Assembly: GCA_015680685.1 (NCBI GenBank)
Contig: MNCI01035299.1
Location: forward strand, 198,044-262,043
DNA from: Gnetum montanum
Taxonomy: Eukaryota > Streptophyta > Gnetopsida > Gnetales > Gnetaceae
Direction of reading: 5' to 3'
DNA length: 64,000 nt
Positions 36,830 to 49,263 of this stretch are shown here, piece after piece (positions within the stretch are counted from its first letter, which is position 1; every line of letters starts with the position of its first letter). The notes below the pieces were generated by a model. The model was not told the DNA's origin. It searched no databases and saw only the letters and a program-made list of their open reading frames with translations. The position numbers and the translations under genes are program-made.

Positions 36830-38200
36830 CCATTGCAACTGAGAAAAGTGATTAGCAACCATGTTCTTGGTTCCCTTTCAATCTACCATCATAAGATTAA
36901 ATTCCTGTAAGATCATCAACCACCATATGATATGGGGGTTCATCATTGGTTTTTTCATGAGGAATTGAATTGCACTATGATCTGTATGCATAAAGACCTT
37001 GTATCCAAGTGCACAGTGCCTTAATTTTTCCAAGGTGAAGATCACTTCCATCAATTCTTTCTCTATTATGATGTAGTTCAGTTGTGCACCCACAATGCTT
37101 CTACTTCCATAGTGAATATAGTAAGGATTTTTCTAATCATCCAGCTATGTGATCATAACTCCCAAGACATAATTCGATGCATCCATCATGATGTTGAAAG
37201 GTTTGGACCAATCAGCTACTTGTAGAATTGGAGTTTCTAGAAGCTTTTACTTGAGCTGCTGGAATGCACATTTGCATTTCTTGGTCTAGACAAATAGAGC
37301 ATGCTTCTTTGTCAACTCCACCAATGGTTTAGCGATCTTAGATAAATTCTTAATGAATCATCAATAGTAGCCAATGTGTCCAAGGAATGACCTTACATCT
37401 TTGATGGTTTCTTTCTATTTGGTAATTCTTTGGATGACCCTTATTTTTTCAGGGTCCACCTTGATTCCTTTTTTTGAAATGTTGTTCCCTAGAACAATGC
37501 CTTCCTGGACCATCAAGTGGCTTTTTTGCCAGTTGAGCCAAAGGTTTATATCCACACACCTTTTTAGCACTTACTCAAGATGGTCTAGGGCTTGCTTAAA
37601 TGTAGCCCCATAGGTGGAGAAGTCATCCATGAATATTTTCATCCCATTACCAGTCTACTATTGGAAGATGCTTAGGACAAGACGTTGGAATGTAGTAGGG
37701 GTATTTCATAGGCCAAACATCATCTTTTTGTATGTGAAAGCTTCCTAGGAACTCATGAATGTTATTTTGGCCTGATCTTTTGATGCAATCTAAATTTGGT
37801 TATAGCCACTATAACCATCTAGAAAGCTGTAGTAGCAATGCCTAAAAATGGTGTCCAACACCTAGTCCACAAATGACAATGGAAAAAGATATTTATATGT
37901 TGCCATGTTTAATAGTATAAAATTGATGTAGACCCTCCATTTGCCATCTTTCCTTAGTACTATCACAAGTGGGCTAACCCACTCACTATCTGTAATGGGA
38001 TAGATGAACCTTACCTTGAGGAATTATTCAATCTCCTCTTTAATAATTTGCTTCAATTTGTGGTTCAACCATCATTGCTGATACTTCTCTGGCTTCATGG
38101 AAGGATCTATGTAGATGTGGTGCTAGCATATCCTAGGATCAATCCCAATGAGTTCAAGATATGACTAAGCAAAGGCTGTTGGCCTTTTTTTGACCATCTC
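36830..38200 (-). pseudogene. Y2 reverse transcriptase and RNase H remnant
   Basis: RT: the FMDDF box is kept at 37619-37633, preceded by a MMFGL.NTPTTFQRLVL segment near 37670-37735. RNase H: 36878-37093 reads NYIIIEKELMEVIFTLEKLR and HTDHSAIQFLMKKP. An RT-entry segment upstream (about 37930-38060) includes SEWVSPLV-like text. It is broken by stops. Confidence 0.8.
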
Positions 38201-38899
38201 CAATAGCTTCCTTTTCTGCATAAGAGCAAGATTGACATTAATAATAACTGGCCTACCATTTTTTCGAAAAGCATACTCCATTCTAGCTAGCAAATTTTTC
38301 AACCCAAGGGGCTCTTGTTTAAAACTTTCAAGGATCTCCAACTCTTCCCAATTGGTTTCATTAGGTTTATCACTAGAGAGTTGGCGATGAACTTCCTCCA
38401 GTTCATCCATGCCTTTAATGTACGCACTCATAAGGCTCTTAGTTGGTTCCATTCATATTGTTGAACTATATTTTACATCAGCTATCAGCCACTAGGTGCT
38501 CTCCTATTTTTTAGCTATTGCGTATAGGAACCTTTGAATTTCTATCACATTGACACACTATCTGCATGTTGTGCTTGATGTGCTTTTCATGTTCCATAAT
38601 TTCTACAAAAATATGCACCCTATGTCATTGTATGCAATGCATGGAACACACTTTCTCTTAATCTTTCCAAAATCATTTTTCTAGAAAATTTCCAAGGAGA
38701 GGTCTCAAATTCCCAACCCTGCATCTATTATGCTTAGCTAAGCCCTTCCCATGATGATTGGGAAGTTCCCCTTGCAATTGTCTACATGAATCACTAGGAA
38801 GTTAGTAGGATAGAACCACCCATAGATGGTGGTCATAATGTCCTCCACCAGTCCCAAGGGAATAGTGATGAACTGATCTACCAACTTAAGATAAATGTT

Positions 38900-39139
38900 A
38901 CTCTTCTTGAGCAGAGGTAGGATCTAGGCTTTGTACATTTTATGGAAGATCAAATTCACACTAGAACCTAAGTCCAAAAAATCCTTACAAGGCTCATTCC
39001 CATTGATTTGCAAATAAATTAGGGAACTCATGGGATTAGATCTTTTCCTAGGAAGGTGGCTAATCTTAATCCAATTGAGTTGAGGATGTAGGTATACGTG
39101 CCAAAGTATGAGAAGGGTAGAAAGGAAATGGGGGTTCAC
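38900..39139 (-). pseudogene. Y2 aspartic protease remnant
   Basis: Core DLGSSVNLIFHKMYK, with Asp-Leu-Gly-Ser-Ser at 38960-38974, preceded by SLIYLQINGNEPCKDFL. This is the Athila-type DLG protease motif, better kept than in Y1. A separate open piece at 38165-38452 lies between protease and RT and reads DELEEVHRQLSSDKPNETNW, the linker. Confidence 0.7.
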
Positions 39140-39144
39140 TTGTA

Positions 39145-41388
39145 GAGATTGAGCTCTATGGTATTTAGAAAGGTAGTAGTGATGTTGAAAGGAGACATGA
39201 CTAGAAGAGTCACGTAGAGAAATTAATTGCTAAACATAGTACCCATTGGGATCTAGCTACCAATAAGGATATTGTTGCCTTGGTGGTGACATCCCCCATG
39301 ACTATGGGTGCTACCATTGCTGGTACTACTCATGAGGTTGGGGTGGAGCTCCACTCAAATAGTAGGGTTATTTTTTTATGGAACTACTTGTAGTTGCCTT
39401 GAGGGTAAAGCAACCTTTTGGGTTCTTGTCTTCTTGATAATCTCAAATTTAGCATGTACACCCCAAACTCCTACAAGTGTGACACAATGGAATAACATTC
39501 CTTAGGATGCTCATAGTGGTAGATGTCACACCCACCATCATCATTTGTCTCAGATTCCACAACATTTTCAATGGTAATAGCTTTGCCCTTGCCTCTTTGA
39601 TGGGCACATTTAGCTTCTTTCATTCTCCTTTGATTACAACTGCTATGTTTCTCTTTGGACTCTTTAGTAATTCTAAGAGCAGTTTGGAATTTTTAGTCCA
39701 AAGAATCCCACATTATGTCTACCTTGGCTGATATTTTAGAAATAGAATTTTAGATTGGCAAGGTTTTATGTTGCACCACTTCATCAATTGGGGCCTCCTT
39801 CTCATTGTCACAAAACTAGACTTTCCTTTTTTGGATGAAAGGATCCTAGTTGTACTCCTCCACACTTTTCCTTTTTCTCAACTCTCCTTCTTCTTTGGCC
39901 ACCTATTCAATCAACCTTTGGATCTAATGGGCTCTAAGTTCTAAAAATCTCCCTTGGGCATAAATCCCAAGAATTCTCCTTGTTTCTATTCGAAGCTCAT
40001 CTATGATATGGCATAACTACTCCTATTGAGAAAAGTCAAGGCATGGACACCTGTGCACTAGAGAGTAATATCTACCCATGGTCGCATCCAAGGATTCATG
40101 TGTTTCTTGTCTCCACCCTTGGATATGCTTTCTCATATTAGACACTTGGAAGTACATTTGATACTTGTCATTGAATAGTTCAAGCATTATACTCCATCAT
40201 TTGATTGATTCTGGCTCTAGGAACCAGTATCAGCTTTTAGCCTCCTTGATGAGTGTCCTTGAAAAAAGCTTTAGCTTTTGTCATTTGTTGTCCACATTTT
40301 GTAAGGCACAAGCATTATGAAAGGCTTGAAGATGATTTTTTGGATCTAAGTTGTATCCCTCTTCGAACATGGGGATATTGTTCATATCCAAACTTTTAAT
40401 TCTACTATCTTTCACATGCCTCATTGGAATTCTCACAACCTCTATAATGTTTAGCATGTTCCTTGTTACAAGAAAAGGCTCATCATAGTCATAGCCTTGG
40501 TGATGGCCATGATGCCTATGATGTCCTCTACTATCTTTTCTTTTGTGGTGATTGGCCTCCCTTGATTTCCCATGCCCTTGGTCTCTACAATTCTAGGGGG
40601 CCCTATAATCATCTCTATCTCACTGGGCACCTCCATCATGATCATGTCCTTTGCAACTTTAGTTAGAGCTAGAGGAGGAAGAAGATGAGGATGTCAAAGG
40701 TGAAGAGGAAGGAGAGCCAACAATAGTGCAATACCTGCTACTCCCTCTTCTTTGGTCATGACCATGCTCACCATGTCTATCTTTGTCTTGATTCTGTCCT
40801 AGTTCCTACCTTGAATCCCCCCTTTGAAGTCCCCATGGTCATGGGACCCATTCTTTTTCAAACCAAGATTTTTTATAGTGGATTGTAAATTTTGGTTATG
40901 ACCTCCTTTATCAAAGAAGAAGGGAGAAAAGTTAATGTTTTGAGAATCCTCGAAGTAGGGATCCTTAAGTTCCTTCTAGTTGAATAGGAAGAAGGGTTTG
41001 TGAACCATTTTCCCTTTGATGCCTCATAGCACATCTCCTATTATCAATATTTCTTTCATTGTGCATCAGGGGAATGATAATCTTGATAGTCATGGTCTTA
41101 CACAACATATTCAAGATTAAGCCCATGGATGCCCAATTTCATGAGAGTTTGCAGTAGCATTGCAAGAAATGATCAATCGAGAGGCAACACAATGTTTCCT
41201 TCCATGTCTCTCCACTATAGCTTTTCATCTTAATGCAAGATGAAGGTGAAGTCTAGCACATACTCATCGGGATGAGCATAGACAACTTTGCATTATTGGA
41301 GCATTGGTGGTTTTGATCCTTTGCACCATTGCTGATTGGATTTGCCTTCATATGGCTGTAGAGGATCTTCCCTATGAGAAGAAGCCAT
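39145..41388 (-). pseudogene. Y2 gag remnant
   Basis: ATG at 41388 (MASSHREDPLQPYEG) corresponds to the Y1 start. The order of regions is as in Y1: Ser/His/Arg-rich stretch near 40660-40860, gag domain near 40200-40400, finger segment near 39490-39560, Tyr/Pro-rich end. Stops and small indels are frequent. Confidence 0.7.
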
Positions 41389-41520
41389 ATCAAATTGAAA
41401 GAAAAACAATGTGCTCTTGTAATTATTATTATTTTTCTTAATGATGTTAACTTTTGGGTTTGTTACAGCATCATTATATAATTTTACTAACTCCTAGATA
41501 ACACATATAGCTAACTAAAG

Positions 41521-41538
41521 TCCCCAGCAATGGTGCCA
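41521..41538 (-). other. PBS of Y2 (tRNA-Asp type)
   Basis: The minus strand reads TGGCACCATTGCTGGGGA, one base from the LTR edge. Confidence 0.85.
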
Positions 41539-41539
41539 A

Positions 41540-41952
41540 TGATGAGTAGTAAGTAATCCCTACACTCAACCATATGAATCACTAGTGTTCACTAAGCGAT
41601 CTAGTCAAATTTCATAGACTTTAGCTCTCTAAGTACACTGGGTCTTGGTACTGAATCTAACGAACATGATCATTGTCTTCTTGGTTTTACTTGTGAATTA
41701 CAAAGATATGGTTAAGTGTAACTGAGGCATATGATTTTTATCATTTTATATTTTTCACTTAATTCACCTAAGTGCTAAAAATAAAGTAATGAAATGTTTA
41801 ACTAATCTAACAACCAGCTAATATCTTAACTAATCCTAACATAAGCATCCATTCCTATTTACTATACACATCCTAAACCACGTTGCAATGTTACTAGGTT
41901 ACAAAGAGTTAAGCACTACCAAGATTACCAAACATTAACGTATGCTCGAAAT
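41540..41952 (-). repeat. Y2 5' LTR, inner part
   Basis: Matches 17912-18327 of Y1 and stops at the T target duplication GAAAT (41948-41952). It continues at 60331. Confidence 0.85.
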
Positions 41953-43352
41953 TGTACCGTCCAAAATCATCGGTCTCCGGCTGGAATGAAACAAAAACTT
42001 GGAGATCTCTGGATGCACACAGAAGACCCTACCTTAGCTTGAGGGCAAGCTAGAATTAATGAAAGCAGAGTACCTTGAGTGGTCCGCACGCGGATCAGGC
42101 AAGGATTTCCCTGAACGTACACCGATATACTGTACGCTGGGTTATACGTAAACGGCGTAACGAATGTAAAACGGAGCATAAACGTACAGGAGTGTAAGAA
42201 GCATAAACGTGCAGGAGCGTAAACAGCATAAACATGCAGGAGCGTAAACAGTGAACATGCAACAATGAATGAAAAATTGTAACAGATTTTAGCAAAGAAA
42301 TGTATCAATATTATTGTGAAATGAAAGGTACAATGCATCGGTCTAACGCATTTGTGACTCTGACACAAGGCGGATGAATAGCCCCGGTGGATGCAAGGAT
42401 GACTGTGTGCTGGGTTCAACTGCAGGCACAGCATAAAAGCTGTATGTTCAGTGTGTAGGGTCGAGATTCCAGCGTACAGGGTTTCTGCTCTAGTTTCTCA
42501 GCATCTCTATTTCTCTATTTTTTTCTGGTTTTTGCTCAAAATTGCCAACCCCGATCTAATGAAAAATTGGGCTTTTTATACAAGTTTAGACGTGGGACTT
42601 GGGTTTTGAGAGGGGATGATTGGCTGTGGAGTGCTGGACTCTCGAGTCGGGTAACATGTGGCATGTTGATCGGGTGCGAAAGAATGAAATTTTACAAGTA
42701 CACAGCGTGCTGTACACCGGCGTATACCACTGCACACCAGTGTATACATGTTGTATGCTAGCGTATATACACTGGGCATATGACCTCAGACTTGATGCCG
42801 GGTGTATACACTGGGCATACACGCTAGGCGTATATGCTGTGGATGTCTGTTGGGCGTATACCCTAGGCGTACACGCTGGGCGTATACGCTATGGATGCAT
42901 GATGTACATGCTCAGCGTATGGACCCCAGTATGCATGATGTCAACACCTGATGATTGCTCTGTTCATGTGAGTTGATGCCTTGTACCAAATCTTGCTCTG
43001 AAGTGCTATTTCGGTGTCATCTTCAGGGATTGCATGTCGAGCGTATACATCAGTCATACATGCTGAGCGTACATGTAAGGTGTGTATGCTGGGTGTGTAC
43101 GCTGTGAATGCAAACTTGGGCGTATACACTGAGAGTGTATACTTAGTGTGGACTAAGTGTCTTGAGCTTCGAAGTTGCCACATTTGAAAACAGACATCGT
43201 CGTGGTCGTCAGCGGGCCCCAGGGAACCGTTGAGCCCGACTCTGCCTGAAGCTGTCTGTGGGATCCCTAAGCTTTAGTCATGCTGGGGAATGTCATGACT
43301 TAGCTCAATTCTTGTTGGAGAAGTACTAAGCTCAGAATTTTGTGGTGTTTCA
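41953..43352 (-). repeat. 3' LTR of T
   Basis: On the plus strand it runs TGTACCGTCC...TGGTGTTTCA, 1,400 bp, matched by 58921-60330. It contains the GCGTATAC-type palindrome cluster (about 42700-43150), and on the minus strand a TATAAAAA motif at 42573-42580. Confidence 0.92.
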
Positions 43353-43366
43353 TTGGCCCCTCTTTG
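43353..43366 (-). other. Polypurine tract of T
   Basis: The minus strand reads AAAGAGGGGCCAA directly before the 3' LTR. This confirms that T runs on the minus strand. Confidence 0.8.
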
Positions 43367-44399
43367 TTGACGCTTGGAGGAATCGACCCGAGAAGTGTCG
43401 ACAAAGAAGTGCAAAACACCACAAGCAACTTGATAGAAATATTGTCCGTTGGCACTTGGCCAGATGTCATCGCAGCATGTTCAGTAGTACATGGGATTAT
43501 GGGAAATGACATTTGTAACTGGATAGGGAAATGGGATTGGGACCTGATCAAGGGATTGTGCATGGTAAAGGGGATGCTCTGGTGTGTATATGCATCATGT
43601 TGATCCTTGTCAATAGCCATTGTTTAGCAGATTCAGAATCAAGACATGAGATGTACATTCTTTGACAAAACAAGATTCTTGTTTAGGAGGACTTGTTGGC
43701 ACAACCAAAGCCACATGATGATGTGGTGCGTTCTTTAGAGGAACATGGCCTTTGTTTAGTGTTAAAGGAAACCTATTGGCGGAGAGCCAAAGCCACGCAA
43801 TCATATGTTACTTGAGCGTTTGAGACATGAGCACTTGGTTCCAAGATGACTACCTTCCCACCTGGGGCTTGTATGGGAAGTGCCAAGGGTCTTGTTTTTT
43901 TTGTGAAGAGCTTTGTTTTGATCTTGTACCCATGCTCAAGTGCCATGTTGTGTGTTGCAACTACTTAAAAGTGTTCCAGTATGCAATGGTGTGGTCAAAG
44001 TTTTGGGTGTACTAGGTGTATCAGGGATGTAGCTGAGTAAAATATGTTGAGGAATAGATGGGAAATGTAACAAAAATGGGGATGTACTAGTCAATGGCTT
44101 GATTAACCTGGTTACGTGTGTTAAGAACAATATGGTACCTTACTGTTGTGACGAAGTGCATTCTTGTACGAATACCTCTGAGTGTCATCCTGCAAACAAA
44201 ACTCTAAGAAGACAAGAAAACCATGAGTGAGTAAGCTTAGACTGAGAAAACAAAGGCACCGGATGAGATTTCAGGCACTAGATGAGATTTCAGGCACTGA
44301 ATATGCATGGCGGCAATGTTGTCAAGATCAATTGATGATGAGCAAGGCAGCGGCTCTGATGAAGTTCAAGTGTAGCTAAAGACCGAGGTACTAGAGAGA
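43367..44399 (-). other. T 3' untranslated region
   Basis: Between the tandem array and the polypurine tract. Short open frames on both strands show no family resemblance. I see no gene. Confidence 0.5.
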
Positions 44400-44925
44400 A
44401 AATTGCTAATTTATAGTTGTAGCTGACTATCATGGGTTAGTTTTATGTCATGAACCGTTGGACATTTCCCGTTTAGCGTCGTGGCAAATGGTACATTGCC
44501 AGTTTCTAGTCTTGGTGGACCGTGAAGAGGTAAACCAGTTTATAGTCTTAGCAGACTCCGGTGAATGTGACTATGGCAGTTTACTATCGTACCAGACGGG
44601 TGCTAGTTTATTGTCATTACAGACATTCGGTGGTATTAGTTTACCATCATGATGCCAGGACATTCTGTGGTATCAGTTTACCGTCGTGATTCCAGGACGA
44701 GCTATGGTACCAGTTTACCGTCATGATGCCAAGATGATCTGTGGTATCAGTTTACCATCGTGATGATAGGATGAGCTATGGTACCAATTTACCGTCATGA
44801 TGCCAAGACGAGCTATGGTACCAGTTTACCGTCATGATGCCAGGACGATCTGTGGTATTAGTTTACCGTCGTGATGCCAGGACGAGCTGTGGTACCAGTT
44901 TACCATCATGATGCCAGGATGACCA
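44400..44925. repeat. 37-bp tandem array downstream of T integrase
   Basis: About seven good copies (44655-44925) of a 37-bp unit with the core AGTTTACCGTCATGATGCC, then GGACGAGCTATGGTACC. More degenerate copies lie upstream from about 44400. The copies differ at CG, TG and CA positions. Confidence 0.85.
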
Positions 44926-44942
44926 TGTACCTGAATCTATGT

Positions 44943-46133
44943 TCAAACATGGAATGATTTCAAGAACAAGTGATTGGTCAAATTTGCAAGTTCATTCCCT
45001 TCCATGTCAGCTAACTTGAATGCTTCGTTGTTGTATGCTTTGGTGACCAAGTAGGGCCCTTCCTAGTTGGCTGAGAATTTGTCCGGGTGTTCCCGAACGG
45101 CCTTAACTACAAGGTCACCTTCCTTGATAGGATGCTTATGAACATCGTGTCGATGGCATTGTCATTGTCGTTTTTGGTACCATTCAATCTGATCTAGTGC
45201 ACGTATGCGTTCCTCCTCCACCGAGTCCAAGTCAATGATGCGTAGGTCATTATTTTACCCTTCGTCGAGGAGTCCAAAAAGTGTGATCCTTAAAGACAAT
45301 ACCTGTAATGCCAAGGGTAAAACAGCTTCTGAACCATAAACAAGACTATATGGTGTTTTACCTGTTGAAGTCCGATGCGTAGTACGATAAGCCCACAGTG
45401 CGTATACCAGCTGCTTGTGCCATCTTTTCTTGCTTTGGGTAAGCATCCTTTTAAGTACTATGATAATGGTTTTATTTGTGGCCTCTACTTGCCCATTGCT
45501 CTGAGGGTAGTAAGGGGATGAAAATGAGTTTCTAATCCCCAGACTTTCATAGAAAGATTTGGTTTCGACACTACTGAATTGTGGCCCGTTATTAGTGATG
45601 ATAGTCATGGGGATGCCAAAACGGGTCACAATGTTTTCAAGAATGAAGTTGCATACGTGTTTAGATGTGGTTTTTTGAAGGGGCACAACTTCTACCCACT
45701 TCGTGAAATACTTTGTTGCGGTTATGATGAATCTATGCACTGCAGAAGATGAGGATGTTATTGGTCCGATAAGGTCCAACCCCCACTTTTGAAAGGGCCA
45801 TGTGATTTGCGCTGTATGCAACTCATTTGGTGGGACATGGATTAGATTACTATGCTTTTGACAGATACTACATGTTTTAGCTTTGGAAAGACAATCATAC
45901 TCCATTTGTGGCTAATAATAGCCTAAGCATCTTATTTTCGTTGCCATTGCTTTAGGTACTATGTGTCCTCCGCATAGTCCATCATGTACTTGCTCGACGA
46001 TGGTTTGGGCATCAGCACTACTACCGCATGTTAGCAGTATGCCTTCGTAGGATCGACGGCACAATGTGTCCCCTACCAGTGTATATTGTCGAGAACACTT
46101 TCGTACCGCATTTTTCTATGCATTCGTTAGATG
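44943..46133 (-). pseudogene. T integrase
   Basis: The HHCC zinc-binding region is still readable (about 45860-46000: VHDGLCGGH then CSICQ). The catalytic core at 45255-45905 has GLDLIGPI for the first Asp, IITNNGPQF where the second Asp (DNG) is now Asn at 45591-45593, and NGQVEATNK with the Glu. A GPYLV motif near 45060 and an end at 44943 give the C-terminal domain. RTSTGKTPYSLVYGSEAVLP is typical of Tat integrases. Stops lie at the HHCC-core junction and before GPY, and the loss of the second Asp would abolish strand transfer. Confidence 0.85.
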
Positions 46134-46901
46134 TCACGGTGTTTCACCGTGTAGAAGGTACTCTTTTATGTCGTCATACCATTCTATCGCGTGTGTTGTA
46201 CTAACAGATGCAATCGGTAATGTATCGAGCGTATCGGTGATGGGTTTCGCACAACTAATTATGGAGCTTGGCAACATATGGAACATGTCAGGTGATATGT
46301 TTAGCGCTAACGTGGCCAGTGCGTCTACAATCGTATTATCATTTCTAGAGATGTCTTGCATGTCCATGTTTTTGAATCGCTTCATTAAGTGTTTGGCTAA
46401 GTCACAGTATGGTTGTAAATGTTGCGCTTTACATGTATAAATATCTGTGACTTGGTTCAAAACCAATTGTGAGTCTCCCTTGACTACTAGTAGTGTGATG
46501 TCTAAAGCCAATGTTGCCATGAGACCTCTAAGGAGACCTTCGTATTCTACTATGTTGTTGGTACAATGAAAGTCAAAATGATAGGCAAAGGGTCGGATCT
46601 CCTCGGAGGGATAGGTGATGACGACGGCAGCACTTCCCCCTCGAGAGGTGGATGCTCCATCAAAGTTCAAAATGGCATCGTAGTCATCGGGTACTATGTC
46701 TATTGCACTCACATTTTCATCAGGGAACTCTGGCTCAATTTTTGCTTGATCATGCATTGGTGATGCAGTCATTTGATTTGCTATGGCTTGACCCTTAACT
46801 GATACTTGCGCTATGTCATGTGGGTCAAACTCAGCTATCATGGCTTTCCAACGGGCTATTCTACTTGACTCATAAATATTTCCTGTGATGGCTCTAAGCA
46901 C
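46134..46901 (-). pseudogene. T second RNase H (archaeal-type, aRNH)
   Basis: An open frame of 255 residues. After a linker, LNFDGASTSRGGSAAVVI (about residues 77-94) is the first catalytic segment. NNIVEYEGLLRGL holds the Glu, VKGDSQLVLNQV the next Asp, and a C-terminal NTIVDALATLA the last Asp. This duplicate RNase H is the hallmark of the plant Tat lineage. It sits between RT-RNase H and integrase as expected. No internal stop is seen in this part. Confidence 0.85.
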
Positions 46902-46946
46902 ATTATCCTTGCAGATTACATTAACTTGGTTATGGAAGAGGTAATG

Positions 46947-48491
46947 TCACCATTTCTTTAAGGAAAAGACCAGGGCTAAACATGACCTCTCCACCTCGTT
47001 ATAATTCTTCTCATGGGCTATTAATGCATGGCTTAAGTAATAGATAGGAACTTCAGTTCCATCTTCTCGTTTTTGGCAAAGCATGGACGCGATTGACGAG
47101 TCTAAAGTGGCAAGATAGATGTAAAACGGGTTATCATTTTGAGGTGGATAAACCGTGGGTAGTTGAACAAGTGCTATTTTAATGTTTTCAAATGCTTCCT
47201 GGCACTGTGGAGTCCATTCAAAATGGACGTTCTTGCATAACAAGTGGTTCATAGGTTTCAACTTGTCCATTAGTTTTTCTATGAAACGCCTGATAAACTG
47301 TAATCTGCCTTGTAGACCTTGAAGTTTGGTAAGGTTGCTAGGTGGTTTTAAGTTTGTTATGGCCTTAACTTTATCGGGGTCTACTCGTATCCCTGCTTCT
47401 GAGGCTATGAATCTAAGCATTTTGCCTGTTTTGACTCCGAAAACACATTTCCTTGGGTTAAGTCTTAGCTCATATTTTAAACAACACTTTAGTACTAGGT
47501 CAAGATCTTGTACGTGTTGTTCTGATGTCTTTGATTTAACCACGATATTGTCCACGTAGTCGTTGAGCGAGTGCAGCATGTAATCGCTAAAAATAAAGGT
47601 CATAGCCCTTTGATATGTGGCCCCAGCATTCTTGAGACCGAAGGGCATCATTGTATAACAAAAGGTTCTCCATGGTGTCATAAAGGTAGTTTGAAGTTGA
47701 TGCTCCAAGTTAATGCGTATCTGGTTGTATCCTAAGAAGCCATCCATAAAAGATAATCGGGCATGCCCAGCGGTTGAGTCAACAAGTTGATTGATGCTGG
47801 GTAGGGGAAAATCATCTTTTATGGTTGCAACGTTGAGATCCTGGAAGTCAATGCATACGCGAATGCTTCCGTTCTTTTTCAAGACAATGACCATGTTGGA
47901 TACCCACTAGGCATAATCGACAACCCAAATGAAACCTGCTTGATAAAGTTTGGTGATCTCATTGCGAACTGCCAATGCTACCTCAGGTTTAACCTTTCAT
48001 GCCTTTTGTTTTACAGGCCTTAATTTTGGATCAAGGATAATATTGTGCTGGACGATTCGAGGATCTAACTTGGGCATGTCCGTGTATGACCAAGCGAATG
48101 CTTTTATGTTATCTCGAAGCACATCTTCTATGTCTTTGGCCAGTTGAGGTTACAATAGTGCACTTAATTTTAATATTTTAATTTCACCATCAGACATAGC
48201 GATGGGGGTTTCAGTCAACGGGTCTTCAGTGATGCTATCGGCTTCTATGTCAAGAGATTTTGTCATACCTTTGTAGCTATCTAGTGTTTGTTGTGTTGAG
48301 GGTATGATTGTGTCATCCGTTGATGTACGTAAGCTGATGGAATTTATGTCGATTTCTCTTGTGATCTTTCCATAAGGTCCATCGATGATAAAGGGTGTGG
48401 ATAAACACTGACAATTCATTGGGCTTGTTCCTGCCAATAAACAGAGGGCAGAATGATCTGATAGGTGTTGTTCTGTGTTTCTTGGCAACAT
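46947..48491 (-). pseudogene. T reverse transcriptase with RNase H
   Basis: Upstream linker at 48150-48491, then the RT entry (47894 downward) with VIVLKKNGSIRVCIDFQDLN, SFMDGFLGYNQI and MPFGLKNAGATYQRAM. The YVDD box reads YVDN at 47547-47558, so one catalytic Asp is lost. The connection and RNase H follow with HFEWTPQCQEAFENIK and YYLSHALIAHEKNYNEVE. Stops split the linker from RT at several TAG positions. Minus-strand TTTATTGGCAG at 48431-48441, after a pyrimidine run, is a candidate 3' splice site for a protease-RT intron of the Ogre/Tat kind. Confidence 0.85.
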
Positions 48492-48533
48492 AAATCATGT
48501 GTACATGTACGATGGTGGTTTATCATCGCACTG

Positions 48534-48735
48534 GGATGCATGGCCGTTTAAGGCCTTACCAGGCCATGTGTGGCAGTTTAAGGCCTTACCGAGCCGTGTG
48601 TGGCAGTTTAAGGCCTTACCGGGCCGAATGTGGTAGTTTAAGGCCTTACCGAGCCAAACATGGCAGTTTAAGGCCTTACCGGGTCAAATGTGGGCTGTAT
48701 GTGGCATTTTAAGCCCTTACCGGGCCGTACGTGTG
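48534..48735. repeat. 30-bp tandem array upstream of the antisense gene
   Basis: About six copies of a 30-bp unit with the core AGTTTAAGGCCTTACCG and a variable end such as GGCCGTGTG. Because 30 is a multiple of three, one frame stays open and spells a repeated GSLRPYRA-like peptide. I take this as a by-product. Related words recur at 53899-53970, on the other side of the gene. Confidence 0.85.
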
Positions 48736-48970
48736 ATTTGACGATGCCCAGTTGCCATATAATTTGCATCGAAGAGTTTGCATCAAAATTTTCAGTATGG
48801 GCATCCGAAGTTGGTTTACGAGGGAATGAGCATGTGGTAGTGTTCATTACCTCATCATTTTGTTTTATATTTTTTTCGTATTTTGCACTTTCAACAATTT
48901 TTAAATAAAAATAATAAAATATTGAAAAAAAATCAAAGACGACAGCGATAGCGGCGGGGTTAGCGCGGCG

Positions 48971-49263
48971 CTATATATAGCGTAAGGCCGTCAGTTGTTT
49001 GAGGCACTGTGAACTTGAAGCAAACTGGAGCGTGAGCGTAAACCTTAACATAAGCGTAAACCACCGAACCTAGCGTAAGCGTAAGCATAGAGGCTTAAAC
49101 CCAGCGTAAGCGTAGAAGCTTAAACCCCAGCGTTAGCGTAGAAGCTTAAACCCCAGTGTAAGCATGAGCGTAGAGGCTTAAACCCCAACGTACATGATTC
49201 AGCTTGGCATGTGGGTTCGAACCCTAGCGTAAACCTATCAGTTCCAGCGTGCAGGACACCGAG
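48971..49263 (+). promoter_or_regulatory. Putative promoter and 5' leader of the antisense gene
   Basis: TATATATA at 48972-48979 lies in a short palindrome (CGCTATATATAGCG) after a CG-rich stretch (48936-48970), about 285 bases before the ATG at 49264. The leader has repeated AGCGTAAGCGTA and GCTTAAACCC words. Its position and spacing fit a plant TATA promoter, but this is inferred from sequence only. Confidence 0.45.

Noticed and set aside
42567-42976. Open frames within the T LTRs on both strands (also 58844-60124)
   Set aside because: They lie in U3/R repeats, and their peptides only reflect the GCGTATAC words.
44655-44925. CRISPR-like regular repeats
   Set aside because: The 37-bp units are directly tandem, with no unique spacers, in a eukaryotic retroelement. 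It is a minisatellite.
48497-48712. Plus-strand 71-codon frame with a repeated GSLRPYRA-like peptide
   Set aside because: It is the 30-bp tandem array read in one frame. The unit is a multiple of three, so any stop-free unit gives a repeated peptide. There is no other sign of coding.
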